A program made the translations under genes and the position numbers. The notes beneath the pieces are model-generated. The model was not told the origin of the DNA, ran no database searches, and saw nothing but the letters and a program-made list of their open reading frames with translations. Positions 1 through 11,460 of a DNA stretch of 64,000 nt are shown here, piece by piece. Origin of the DNA: Adiantum capillus-veneris (Eukaryota; Streptophyta; Polypodiopsida; Polypodiales; Pteridaceae). Each line of letters opens with the position of its first letter. Within the stretch, counting starts at the first letter, position 1. The stretch covers positions 14,698,912 through 14,762,911 of the forward strand of contig CM043965.1 of the NCBI GenBank assembly GCA_014529385.2, written 5' to 3'.

Positions 1-2484
1 ATCTTAACAAATCCTTGAAAATTATCTTTATCTCAAATAATTAGTCTAACTAATTATCTTAGCAAAAAACACTATTTTTAAGAGAAAATTAAAAGGGGAA
101 ATTAGTAAATTAAAAGCTTTGAGATAATTAACAGAGGTAAAAGACATCTTAAGAAACTCGTGATAACTATCTTAATCATAGATAATTAGTTTAGCTAATT
201 ATCTCAGTAGAAAAAAACTGTTTTTAAAGAAAAATTAAAGGGAAAAAATAGTAAATCATGTGATATGATTACAAGCTATTTATCAAAGTTAGATTACATA
301 GTAAAAAAACCATGATAATTATGTCAAGGTTAGAAAAGTAGTATAGATATTTATCTAAGTCAAATTATACTAATTCTAGCTGAGAACTAAAGGGGGAAAT
401 TAGTAAATCATGTGATATGATTACATGTTATTTATTAGAGTTAGATTACATGATAACAAGACCGTGATAATTATGTCAAAGTTAGAAAAGTAGTATAGAT
501 ATTTATGTAAGTCAAATTATACTAATTCTGGCTGAACAAACTAGAGAGGAAAATTAGTAAATCATGTGATATGATTACATGCTATTTATGAGAGCTATAT
601 TACATGATACAAAGGCTGTGATAATTATGTCAAGGTTAGAAAAGTAGTATAGATATTTATCTAAGTCAAATTATACCAGAGGTCACAAACATCCTTATCT
701 ACTTATGATAATTATATCATAGTTAATTAGTGAGTTTAGAAAAATATAATTAACCAAAAGTCTTATTTTTTAGCAAAAGAATTTTAAAAAATAGACCTTG
801 CATTCAAAAGTTTTTAGGAAAAATATAGTAAGTGTAAACCTGTGATATAAAGTTGGGGAAATGAAATCTACAAGAGAAAATAAATAGAAATAATATTAAG
901 CTCAAAATAAGCAGATTCCAAGCTTAAAATTCGATGGGGAAATTAGGAAAAAGATATAGAAAATTATATGAAAATTAGAAGAGCTTAGAAAACCCTTATG
1001 GAAGCTATGGAAAAAGTTATCATGCCTATATAGACAATTAAGAAATTACTAGGTCAAGAATCTACCAATTAAGACTACAAATTTAACCTTGGATGGGTTA
1101 CGGTTGAATACAAAGTTTAAATTTAGCTTTCGGATAATTTACCTAATGATTAGACGTCCTTTTTATAAGGATAAGAAGTTATGGTACCTAAAAGGACCCG
1201 AGAAAATCCTACATCTGATGATGAGGACGTAGCTCCAAAACGAACTACAGCGTCGCACGACGACAAAGCTGGGCCTAGTAGTAGGCCTACGGAGGAGATT
1301 CTTCAGGTGCCAACGTAGCAGCAAATGGCCGATCAATCACAGGTGGGTTTTCCATTATTCAATTAAATCTTTAAATAGTTTAAGTTCTTTTATAAGTTAG
1401 CACTGCATACGTAAGGAGTCAGTAAGAATCAAAAAAGGAATAATTGACCAAAAACGAAAGGTAACTTCCAACATGCATTTGTTTATAATGTAGGAAAGAA
1501 TTGTTTGGGTTAAAACTGGTTGAATTAGAAAAGATATGATTGATCATCCTTAAGACAGCTTGTCTCAAGACACCTCCAACTCCTTGGTATAAATTGATGA
1601 ATAATGATGGCTTTCCAGCCACGGATAAGTCGGTTACCCCCATGAACGTTGAGTTTCTACTCCGTGTCATGTCTTGATGTTTCTACATAGGTTAGAATAC
1701 CATTTTTTATCCTAGGAGAGCCGCCCGATTGTATGGGCAACTAGTTTGGTGTATGGGCACCTGGAACCTTGGGTGGGGGTTTATCCACTCCGGATTGTGA
1801 ATAAGGAATGGGTGCCGTATTTTCACCCTTAGGTGGTCTTGAGACAAGAAGAGTACTGGTCATGGTTATTATGGACAATGTTTTGATCGACAGTACCATG
1901 TCGCAAGTCTAAAGATGTCTGTTTGCTAAAAGAATGTTTTCAATATTGTTTTCAAGGACTGTTTTAATGAAATCATGTTATGAAGGATAAAAGGAATCAT
2001 TATTTTAATTGTGATAAGAACGTGGTAGTGATTAAAAAAATAAATGAACCATGTGTGAGTACAGGGTGGTAAGTGGGGATTGACTAAGGTTGTCAATCAT
2101 GGATGGGTCGACCTGATTAGTCAGGTAACTATCCATTCTCGCGCACTAAAAACGTTTGGAAAACATCTTCACTTGGAAGAGGAGTCCACCAGCGGCTATG
2201 CCCTCGCATATGTTCGTGGGAAAAAAGCGTTGGTTGAGGATACCTTAGCCCAATTTGTGGAAGTTATAGGGCCGAAATAGTCTTTTGGACTTTTAATACG
2301 TTGTCCCGTTTCCGTTGTGAGATAGGACTAGGTCTTCTTCTAAGGCTATAGACCCAAGCCATTGTCAATGGTAAAGGTCTATTCCTTGGATTTTTCTTGT
2401 TTAGAGATTCTGATTTTTACCAGACCTAGAGACCTGTCAAGAATCCCATCCCGATCTTGGTATCGGCGGGTTGGGGATCTTACA
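1..2484 (+). repeat. 5' LTR (truncated by window edge) of large-LTR element
   Basis: This stretch matches 5674-8157 almost throughout, at a constant offset of 5673 bp, so the two are the LTR pair of one element. It ends in ...GGATCTTACA at 2484 and is followed at once by a tRNA-iMet-like primer site, which sets orientation to plus and makes this the 5' LTR. The first ~1.36 kb (U3 and TATA box, judging from the other copy) lies before the window. The visible part holds the end of the 120-bp AT-rich tandem array (to ~690), a short exon-like ORF at 1181 and a second ORF at 2065-2280. The two copies differ by scattered substitutions, so the insertion is not very recent. Confidence 0.85.
1181..2280 (+). 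pseudogene. putative two-exon ORF inside the 5' LTR
   Basis: An ATG at 1181 (MVPKRTRENP...) opens a basic, Pro/Ser-rich frame that runs to a consensus-like donor, CAG^GTGGGT, at 1342/1343, with one TAG at codon 46. A second open stretch starts after ACAG at 2064 and reads GGKWGLTKVVNHG... to a stop at 2278-2280. Both parts are in phase 0, so splicing out 1343-2064 would join them in frame to about 125 residues. The 3' LTR has the same arrangement (6855-7016 and 7732-7953). I recognise no domain. The acceptor lacks a good pyrimidine tract, so splicing is a hypothesis; it could be an accessory ORF or a fragment of a captured gene. Confidence 0.35.
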
Positions 2485-4313
2485 AGTGTTATCAGAGTAT
2501 GTGTTAATTAAAGTCCTGGACCTAGGGAAAAGTTTAAGGTGTTAGGTTGAAATAAGTGATCTTTGATAAATTCAATTAAAGACGTATTTAATTGAAAAGA
2601 GGGAGAGAAATAAAGAGAGAGAATTATCCCGATCCTTGCAAGAAGATTTCCATCAAGCCTACCGCAAATCCATGGATTTCAACATTAGGTTTATGAGAGC
2701 TTGCCTATCCGGACACTATTCAATGTGAAAAGGGGTGTGAAATGGTTAGATAAGAGATTTTCTCCTTCCACTTGGAGGATCAGCTGGTCAGGATCTGGTG
2801 GAATTTTCTTCATTGATGCGGGAGAAGGTTTAGAACTAAATATGAAGAGACTCCAATGGGCCGAAGATCTTCAAGTGATTGAAGTATAATTTTTCATTGG
2901 AACGGAGAATCCAAAGGAAACCCTTGTAATATATGATGTCCAAGTATCACAAAATCAGTGGGTGTTTGATCAGGTGTCTAAAGTAATACACCTATGTAGA
3001 ATTAGGCCCATAGGTGTAGACCCTGCTTTTAATGGACCAAAAGATGTTGTATATTTTGATCCTATATCTGATCCACCCAGAGTCCACAAGATTCTAGTAT
3101 AGGATTGTCGTCACCCTTGTACATAGTAGGACCTTCATGGATTGTATTAAGTATTGTACATTCTATGGTTCTCATGGGTATGCTATAAGCATCTTTGTTT
3201 ATGGCTTGGCAATTGTCTTCATCCTGTGTGAAAATAAGTTAAAAGCATAAGTAAGAGAGATTTCATTTGGTACTAAATTCCACTAATTTAATCTCAGGAA
3301 AATACTCGTGTAAATAGCCTTTACACTGTTGCAACTCTCTCTTTTTTTTGTGCCCGCGATAGCCTTTCTTGGAAAATGACCTAGATATGAAAGTATTAAG
3401 GTACAAGACTAATAGGAAGCCGAAAAGAACTCTTGGTATGATACTTCTTAAAACCCTTTACATATTGTTGGTCAACCAGGTTAGAGCACAGAGTGGGTAC
3501 CTCTGGTGCAATACTAGAAGCTTGTGTCGAATGCAGATTGCTCAAGATGGCAAGAACAAGTCGAGCGCATTCAGATTGGCAAAGCTCGAATACATGATAC
3601 TTGTCTAATGTTGATTACTCTGAAAGGTCAGTTAGATCGAGCGCGTTCATGATGACAAGGTGGATATATGGATCTTTTATGGAATTGATTTAACCTGGTT
3701 TTTGAGATGATACAAATGGTTTGTAAAGGTTTTTAAGATGAGCTCAACACTGAGAGTTTCTTGGGGAAAAGTTGACTAGCAAGTAACTCCAACCAGATTG
3801 AATCCTTGAAACTAGAAAGAACTCTTAGAGTAATCAGTAACTCTTAGAAAAGTTGAAAGATTATCCCACTAAGGATGCCAGTTGGAAAAATGAAACATGT
3901 TTCCCAGTTTCGGTTGAGATAAGGACATCTCAAATTCTTAAGATGGGGTGATTGTAAGGTTTCCAGTTTCTGAAACCTTAGAAATTGTACAAAGCCTGAT
4001 CAAATTAACTCGGTTGTTAAGAAAACACGGTAGAATGATCCAACTATGGAAAATATTGGTAATTTTGGAACCGTAACCAAAGCTTTATTGGGGTTAGAAC
4101 TTTTCATAACCGAATTCCGATAAAATCTAAAAAAGTTACGGTCTCTGAAAGATTACACTATGAATTTAATTAGTTAAGTAAAATTGAATTGTTCGAGTAA
4201 TTATTACTACTAAAGACTTTTTATCCTAAGGTTCTAGAAATTGCAGATATTTCCAAGTTTAATCATTAAAAGTTAGGAGAAATAGCAAAAATCGATTCTG
4301 GAAGCTAGGGGGC
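2485..4313 (+). mobile_element. short pol-less interior of large-LTR element
   Basis: The interior between the LTRs is only 1.8 kb and shows no gag, protease, RT or integrase motif. The longest plus-strand frame (2701-2889) encodes 62 unrecognised residues with WxxxRxW-like spacing, and another (3369-3608) is equally anonymous. A polypurine stretch (agctaggggg) lies just before the 3' LTR at 4314. The layout (very long LTRs, primer site, purine tract, no coding capacity) fits a non-autonomous large retrotransposon derivative (LARD-like) that would need enzymes in trans. Its interior may be captured host DNA. Confidence 0.7.
2487..2498 (+). other. primer-binding site, tRNA-iMet type (degenerate)
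   Basis: Two bases after the LTR end the sequence reads tgttatcagagt, close to the complement of the plant initiator-Met tRNA 3' end (TGGTATCAGAGC). It marks where minus-strand DNA synthesis would be primed and fixes the 5' LTR boundary. Confidence 0.75.
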
Positions 4314-4443
4314 TGTGTGGGGCAGTAATGAACCTATCCAAGATAGAATTAGTAGCAGGGGGCCCCATCTTGAGCCTGGGGGCTGCTTGAGCTGCAAGCA
4401 ACTGCTTTTTTTAGCCTATGAGAGATTGTGAGTGTCAGAAACC

Positions 4444-4451
4444 TATAAATA
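4444..4451 (+). promoter_or_regulatory. TATA box of the LTR promoter
   Basis: TATAAATA lies ~130 bp into the LTR, followed by a pyrimidine/GA-rich leader. This is the expected place for the Pol II promoter of an LTR element; transcription would begin ~30 bp downstream. Confidence 0.65.
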
Positions 4452-4699
4452 GGACCCCTTGCTTCACAATTTCGGACAAACTCGGAGCCTTGGTACATTC
4501 TCTCTCATCTAGAGAGACCCCTACACAGAAATCACTAGAGAGCGAAGCTCTAGTTGCTCTAGTTGGTTAATGAACGGTAATTAGCACTAACCTTTTTTAA
4601 TTAGTAAAATTATGTTAACCTGTTTATATTTTTCTTAATTAATTGAAGATTAAACCTATGTATACTCTAAAATTCTCTCTTAATTCAAAATTCTTTGCT

Positions 4700-6330
4700 G
4701 ATTATTGAGATCAAACTTAGGGACACTAAGCTAATTAATTATTGTATTATATCAAGACTGAAATTACTCATTTTAATCATAAATTAATGATAATTATACT
4801 AATTAAATTTAGATTAAGATGAATAATTATCAAAGTTATGTTAGACTATCATTATGTTAGGAAAGTTATCTTTTAATTTTTTGAGTAATTTTATAATTAT
4901 TTAAGCAGAATTACACTGTTTTTAAGAGAAAAGTAAAGGGAAAAATGATCAAATTAATCTAAAATGCTTTGAGATAGTTACTAGAGGTAAATTACATCTT
5001 ATGAAACTCGTGATAATTATCTTAATCTCAAATAATTAGTTTAACTAATTATCTTAGTAGAATTACACTGTTTTTAAGAAAAAATAAAAGAGGAAAAATA
5101 GCAAACTAATCCAAAATGCTTTGAGATAATTAATAGAAGAAAAATGCATCTTATGGAACCCCTAATAATTATCTTAATTTTAGATAATTAGTTTAACTAA
5201 TTATCTCAATAGAATTATATTGTTTTTAGGAGAAAATAAAAGGGAGAAATAGCAAACTAATCCAAAATGCTTTGAGATAATTATCATAGCAAAAACATAT
5301 TTTCAAAAACCCACAATAATTATCTTAACCTCGGATAATTAGTTTAACTAATTATCTCATCAGATAAACACTATTTTTAAGGGAAAATACAAGGGAGAAA
5401 ATAACAAACTAATCCAAAAAGCTTTGAAATAATTATTAGATTTAAAACACATCTTAAGAAACCTGTAATAATTATGTTAACCTTAGATAATTAGTTTAAC
5501 TAATTATCTGAGTAGAAAAATATTTGTTTTTAAGAGAAAATAAAGAGGAGAAAATGACAAATTAATCCAAAAATCTTTGGGATAACTATCAAAGGTAAAA
5601 AACATCTTAAAAAATTTGTGAAAATTATCTTAATCTCAAATAATTAGTTTAACTAATTATCTTAGCAGAAAACACTATTTCTATGAGAAAATTAAAGGGA
5701 GAAATAGCAAAGTAATTTCAAAAGCTTTGAGATAATCAACAGAGGTAAAAGACATTTTAAGAAACCCGTGATAATTATCTTAATCATAGATAATTAGTTT
5801 AGCTAATTATCTTAGTAGAAAAAATCTATTTTTAAGGGAAAATTAAAGGGGGGAAATAGTAAATCATGTGATATGATTACATGATATTTATAAAAGTTAG
5901 ATTACACAATAAAGAGGCCGTGATAATTATGTCAAGGTTAGAAAAGTAGTATACATATTTATCTAAGTCAAATTATACTAATTCTAGCTGAGAACTAAAG
6001 GGAAAAATTAGTAAATCATGTGATATGATTACATGTTATTTATTAGAGTTAGATTACATGATAATGAGGCTGTGATAGTTATTTCAAAGTTAGAAAAGTA
6101 GTGTAGATATTTATCTAAGTCAAATTATACTAATTCTAGCTGAAAAACTAAAGAGGGGAATTAGTAAATCATGTGATACGATTACATGCTATTTATTAGA
6201 GCTATATTACATGATACAAAGGCCGTGATAATTATTTCAAGGTTAGAAAAGTAGTATAGATATCTATCTAAATAAAATTATATTAATTTTAGCAAAAAAT
6301 TAAAGATTGAAATTAGATAATTGAGTTGGA
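4700..6330 (+). repeat. tandem arrays inside the LTR (two ~120-bp monomer families)
   Basis: From ~4700 to ~5850 a ~120-bp monomer recurs, marked by the near-palindrome ataattagtttaactaatta, then ttttaagagaaaa, and gctttgagataatta. From ~5860 to ~6330 a second monomer recurs about four times, marked by aatcatgtgatatgattaca and aagtagtatagatatttatc. Both lie between the TATA box and the first ATG, so they would form an AT-rich leader. The same arrays occupy ~1-690 in the 5' LTR. Confidence 0.85.
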
Positions 6331-6854
6331 AAATTAAAAGGTAATTATGAGAGGTCACAAATATCCTTATCTACTTGTGATAATTATACCATAGTTAATT
6401 AGTGAGTTTAGAAAATTATAATTGACCAAAAGTCCTATTTTTTAGTAAAAGAATAAAAATAAATAGACCTTGCATTCAAAAGTTTTTAGGAAAATTATAG
6501 TAAGTGTTAACCTGTGATATAAATTTGGGGAAATGAAATCTTTATGAGAAAAATAAATAGAAATAATATTAATCTCAAAATAAGCAGATTCCAAGCTTAA
6601 AATTCGATGGAGAAATTAGGAAAACGATATAGAAAATTATATGAAAATTAGAAGACTTTAGAAACCCCTTAGGGAAGCTGTGGAAAAAGTTATCATCCCT
6701 ATATAGACAATTAAGAAATTACTAGGTCAAGAAATTTACCAATAAAGACTACAAATTTAACCTTGGATGGATTACGGTTGAATACAAAGTTAAAGTCTAG
6801 CTTTCGGATAATTTACGTAATGATTAGACGCTCTTTTTATAAGGATAAGAATTT

Positions 6855-7953
6855 ATGGCACCTAAAAGGACCCGAGCAAATCCTACATCTGATGATAAGG
6901 ACGTAGCTCCAAAACGAACTAGAGCGTCGCACGACGATGAAGTCGGGCCTAGTAGTAGGCCTACGGAGGAGAGTGTTCGAGCGCCAGCGCAGTAGAAGAT
7001 GGCCGATCAATCCCAGGTGAGTTTCCCATTATTCAATTAAGTCTTTAAATAGTTTAAGCTCTTTTATAAGTTAGCACTGCATACATAAGGAGTCAGTAAG
7101 AATCAGAAAAGGAATAATTGACCAAAAAAGAAAGGTAACTTCCAACGTGCATTTGTTTATAATGTAGGAAAGAATTTTTTGGGTTAAAACTGGTTGAATT
7201 AGGAAAGATATGATTGACCATCCTTAAGACAGCTTGTCTCAAGTCACCTTTGACTCCTTGGTATAAATTGGTGAATAATGATGGCTTTCCAGCCATGGTA
7301 AGTCGGTTACCCCCATGAATGTTGAGTTTCTACTCCGTGTCATACCTTGATGTTTCTACATAAGTTAGGACACTGTTTTTTATCCTAGGGGAGCCGCCCG
7401 GTTGTATGGGCAACACGTTTTGTGTATGGGCACTCGGAACCTTGGGTGGGGGTTTATCCACTCCGAATTGTGAATAAGGAATGGGTGCCGTATTTTCACC
7501 CTTAGGTGGTCTTGAGACAAGAAGAGTACTAGTCATGGTTATTATGGACAATGTTTTGATCGACAGTACTCTGTCTTAAGTCTAAAGATGTCTGTTTGCT
7601 AAAAGAATGTTTTCAATATTGTTTTCAAGGGTTGTTTTAATGAAATCCTGTTATGAAGGATAAAAGGAATCATTATTTTAATTGTGATAAGAACGTGGTA
7701 GTGATTAAAAAAATAAATGAATCATGTGTGAGTGCGGGGTGGTAAGTGGGAATTGACTAAGGTTGTCAATCATGGACGGGTGGACCTGATTAGTCAGGTA
7801 ACTATCCATTCTTGCGCACTAAAAACGTTTGGAAAACATCTTCACTTGGAAGAGGAGTCCACCAGCGGCTGTGCCCTCACATATGTTAGGGAAAAAAAAG
7901 CGTTGGTTGAGGATACCTTAGCCCAATTTGTGGAAGTTATAGGGCCGAAATAG
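6855..7953 (+). pseudogene. putative two-exon ORF inside the 3' LTR
   Basis: Copy of the 5' LTR ORF. The ATG at 6855 opens MAPKRTRANP...; a TAG falls at codon 47, one codon later than in the other copy, and the donor here is a full-consensus CAG^GTGAGT at 7016/7017. The downstream frame (to 7951-7953) keeps ...GKHLHLEEESTSG and ...AQFVEVIGPK nearly unchanged. The presumed acceptor has changed from ACAG to GCGG, so this copy may no longer splice. The two LTR copies carry TAG at different former Gln codons, which suggests the frame was open when the element inserted. Confidence 0.35.
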
Positions 7954-8157
7954 TTTTTTGGACTTTTAATACGTTGTCCCATTTTCGCTACGAGACAGGA
8001 CTAGGTCTTCTTCTAAGGCTATAGACCCAAGTCATTGTCAATGGTAAAGGTCTATTCCTTGGATTTTTCTTGTTTAGAGATTCTGATTTTTACCAGACCT
8101 AGAGACCTGTAAAGGATCCCATCCTGATCTTGGTATTGGCGGGTTGGGGATCTTACA

Positions 8158-9395
8158 ATGACCGCAGATATGGTGCATGTCCTTTGGGAGTTAACATACT
8201 CAGCCATATCCTCAGTTAAACCCGCACAAAATTATTGTTTTTGCTCTCCAAAATCCATCTTTTTGAAGAAAGTGGCGTTGAGAGGTAAGTCCCAAAACTT
8301 GTCTACATATTTGTGAATAGATTTTAGGGAGAGAGCTTCAAGCTTCGCCATTTGGTGAGTACTTTGTCTTTGGCATTGGTAGCCTAAAACTGCTTCATGA
8401 TGGAAGCTCTTAAAGCTTTCCATGTTTGTGGAGCTTCACCGTTTGCTCGTAGGCTAGACCACCATTGCCTGGCGGACTTTTGAAAATGCATAGCTACATG
8501 GTGTAGCTTAGAGGACTCCATGAAGCCCTCATCTCCAAATGCCACATCGAATTGTTGGATGAAGGCCAAGACTTTGTCCGTAGCACCAAAGGTGCCATCG
8601 TAGGTAAGGAAAGAGATGTTCTTTCCTCCCTCTTTGAACTTTTTGAGCTTGGACGACCTTTTCCATTTGGCATAGGATTTCCTATGGCCTCTTCTTTTAG
8701 GTGGTTCAAGAGCTGCACCATCACTTTCTTCAGAAGAGGAAGAGTATGAGGAGAATGGAGAAGAGGGTGACCTCTTTCTCGTCTTTTTCTTCCCTTGTTC
8801 CTCCTTGTTTGTACTTTCTTCAGAGGAGGAAGAGGATGAAGAAGATGGAGAGGAGGGTGACCTCTTTCTCGCATTTTTCTTCTCTTGCTTTCTCTTGTCC
8901 CTCTTTGAATTATGGTGTAGAGAAGTATGCGATGGTCTTCTCTGTTTGGGGGGTGTTGGAGAGCGTTTTGCCCGCTGTCTTCGTGGAGCCATCTCCACCA
9001 AGGTGGCAAGAGACTCACTTCTTTCTCGTTCTTTTGGTGGGGGCTCTACCATTGAAACTTGAGTTCTCCTTTGGGAAGGAGATGCATCGTCAAAAGTAGT
9101 AGATTTTTGAGCCCTTCATACGGATCCTCTTCTTCTTCCCTTACCAGAGAGAGGCCTCTTTTGGAAGTCTCACAAGGAGGCTTCCTAGGTACTCTCTCTT
9201 CTTGGTGGGGAGTTTGGAGAATCCCATGAGCACATAGCTGCCGTTGCACTTCACCTTGGAGGGATGGATTGCCATCGCTTGTTGAAGCCTAGTAACAAGG
9301 TAATTAACAAGCATAGGGGCATCATTAGTAGCATGTTCATTAGTAAAATCAAATCTCTTAACATTAATTTCACTCTCTTTACTATTGTCATCCAT
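8158..9395 (-). pseudogene. Ty3-type gag (family G2), interrupted
   Basis: The minus-strand frame starts with an ATG at 9395 (MDDNSKES...) and contains ...DAPMLVNYLVTRLQQAM, a Ser/Arg/Lys-rich linker, then the retrotransposon gag core: FLTYDGTFGATDKVLAF, AMHFQKSARQWWSSLR and, in another frame, KYVDKFWDLPLNATFF. Frames change at ~9150 and ~8410, so it is broken. It is clearly the same family as 57993-59314. The gene stops at 8157, where the large-LTR element was inserted, so the nucleocapsid part is displaced. Gag would form the virus-like particle of the retrotransposon. Confidence 0.85.
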
Positions 9396-9795
9396 TCTAA
9401 CAAATTTTAGGTGTAACATTCTTTAGTGTACTTTGGCACTTCAAGCCCTAGTTGCTACTCTTCTTAACCCTTTAGAAAAGCACTCAAGCTCCTGTACCCA
9501 TGGCTCAAATATCATTAATTGCAAGGAATAGAAGAGAGGGTCTTTCACCACCAAAATGGCACCGGATCCTATCAAGCTTCTAATAGCTCAATAGTTGCTA
9601 AGCCATAGGCAAGCCCGTAGGACTCTACTATTAAGACCATAGCTCTTGACGGTGATGCCCCGTTATCTGCACGAAGTAGGTGCACTGCTAGGCTGAAAAA
9701 TCCCTATTCTACTTACTTAATTGCAATTAATAATACCAACCATTTATAGTCAGCTTGAGGACCTCTCTTCTTGAGCAAGAAAAGAGAAACCTTGT
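9396..9795 (-). other. leader of G2 gag module, homologous to a pol tail
   Basis: Between the primer site and the gag ATG, minus-strand sequence from ~9640 to 9396 resembles 57760-57992, which at the other locus is the 3' end of the pol frame plus the spacer before gag. Shared blocks include attgagctaytag, ccctctyyaytattc and agagtagcaacta. The leader therefore looks like a remnant of pol left after an internal deletion. Confidence 0.6.
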
Positions 9796-9807
9796 GCTCT
9801 GATACCA
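9796..9807 (-). other. primer-binding site, perfect tRNA-iMet type
   Basis: On the minus strand the sequence is exactly TGGTATCAGAGC, the complement of the plant initiator-Met tRNA 3' end, one base downstream of an LTR-like end (...TGTTACA at 9809). It shows that the gag module to its left belongs to an LTR retrotransposon on the minus strand. Confidence 0.9.
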
Positions 9808-9808
9808 A

Positions 9809-9969
9809 TGTAACATTTAATGGTCTATCTAACTAGGTGCTATGCTTTTGTTGCTCTCCCCATCTAAGCACTCTTGTTATGCTCATTAGGAATCTATTCT
9901 TAATGAATTGCTCACTATGTCTATGTTATTTTCTGTTGCACACAAGTTACTAGACCATTAAATGTTACA
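9809..9969 (-). repeat. 161-bp LTR-like unit with 19-bp perfect inverted ends
   Basis: Bases 9809-9827 (tgtaacatttaatggtcta) are the exact reverse complement of 9951-9969. The unit therefore begins TG and ends CA on either strand, and it abuts a perfect primer site, which argues that it is the short 5' LTR of the minus-strand G2 element (TRIM/SMART-like size). No TATA box is obvious. A MITE inserted next to the primer site is an alternative. The partner LTR is not in the window. Confidence 0.6.
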
Positions 9970-10335
9970 CATCAAGCTCATACAGTTGTAGTTGCGATCC
10001 ATTTTTCAATAGACCAGACACTGAAGAGACTTACATGGCTAGGGGTTTATTGTTCAAACATGGAAAGAGATGTTCATGCCTATGTAAACAATTTCTTGTT
10101 CCCAATGAAAAAAAATATTTTCATGCCTGTGTAAACATGGAAAGATATGTTCATGCCTATGTAAACAATTGCTCACTCCCAATGCACAAAAAGAGCAACA
10201 ACACCACATGCTACTTTGTTCTAGATAGCACCCAAGTGGAATAGATATTTGGTGGAGTACTTGATTGAAAAAGATTCTCTGAAGACATGAGTAAGACAAA
10301 CAAAGCGCAATTGAAAGGGAGACTTCAATTACACC
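9970..10335. repeat. spacer with short tandem repeat
   Basis: A ~35-60 bp motif containing acatggaaagagatgttcatg and cctatgtaaacaatt recurs three times between ~10054 and ~10172. The rest is unassigned. Confidence 0.5.
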
Positions 10336-11460
10336 ATGATTGGCCAGCAACTATATGGACGCAAAAAGGGCCAGCAGCTCAAACTATGTGCTAATGAAGA
10401 CAAATATACTTCTATCTTGGAATATGTACATGCAGGTCTACTTCGGGGGGGGGGGTTGGTGCATTTTTCTCATGAGACTATGTCTAGAGAGATTTTGATG
10501 GCCGAGACATGGTGGTGAACCTTGTTCACAGATCCTAAAGAATTTTTTAAGAGATGTGACTCTTGCCAAAGAGCTAAAATTCCATCTAGACAGCATTTCA
10601 TTGTAACCAATGATAGGAGCAAGAGCATTTTCTAAGTCGGGGATTGACTTTGTTGGTCTTATATAGCCATTAGCTTACAAGACTCAAGCACAATATATTA
10701 TTGTAGGCATATACTTACTTACCAAGTCGACTAAAGCTAGAACCACTAAAAAGAAGGATGCACAAACTATGGTTGCATTCTTGTATGAATGTATAGATAT
10801 AGACATCCTATTAATCTTATGAGTGACAGACTTGTGATAGAGGGACACAATTCCTCAATGAGGTGATAGAAAATTTGTTGAATGAGTTCATGGTCATCCA
10901 CAACAAATGTGCACCCTATCACAAGCTTTGGACGTACTGATTGGGAGGTGAATCTCTATTTACCTCTTTGGGCTTATAGGGTTTCATACAAAACAGCTAT
11001 GAATGCCATTATTTTTAATTTAGTCTACAAAATTGATACGATATTGTTGATGGAGTTTTCACTTTCAACACTTAGAGTTGCACGAGATCTAGAATGGACG
11101 GATCGTGAACCGTCAAAACAACAAGAAAATCTTGAAATGATTAGATGAGAAAAGGTTGAGAGACATTGTGCACATCTATGCTCAAAAGAAGAAACAAAAA
11201 CAGTTCTTTGATTCCCATTTTTTATTGACAAAAATCTTCAAATAAGGAGATCTCGTATTGGTCTATTCCTTCAGGCAGCACATCCCAAAGTTCAAGAAAG
11301 AGGGACACGCTCCATTTTTTATCGAGAATGTTTCACCAAGTGGGGCGGTTAAGTTAGCCACCTTAAATAGGGAAATCATGGAAAACTAGATTAATGGATG
11401 TCGTTTGTGAAAATATAATATGCCACTAACCAATAATCTTCTAGAAAGAAAGCATGCAAT
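10336..11460 (+). pseudogene. Ty3-type integrase remnant
   Basis: Reading across several frames, the order is an integrase zinc-binding region (HFSHETMSREI, then CDSCQRAKI), a degraded catalytic core around 10640-10800 (reads resembling DFVGL, QAQYIIVGIY and LTKSTKA across frames), and the C-terminal region: LWAYRVSYKTAMNA near 10970, then RQHIPKF and ENVSPSGAVKLATLN near 11270-11370. Stops and frameshifts occur every few dozen codons. The active enzyme would insert retrotransposon cDNA; this one is dead. It resembles the integrase at 56.6-57.9 kb in several blocks. Confidence 0.8.

Larger units (their letters stand above)
4314..8157 (+). repeat. 3' LTR of large-LTR element (3.84 kb)
   Basis: The LTR begins TGTGTGGGGC after a purine tract and ends GGATCTTACA, giving the expected TG...CA ends. 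Order: U3 with TATA box at 4444, two kinds of ~120-bp AT-rich tandem repeats (about 4700-5850 and 5860-6330), the short ORF exon at 6855-7016, the second ORF at 7732-7953, then the end. The base after the end (8158) is the middle of a gag gene on the opposite strand, so this element was inserted into that gene. The 5-bp target duplication cannot be checked because the other end is outside the window. Confidence 0.85.

Noticed and set aside
8494-9018. 174-codon and other frames overlapping the minus-strand gag
   Set aside because: They are alternative frames of the Ser/Arg-rich gag linker; the gag frame is supported by homology to 58.2-59.0 kb.
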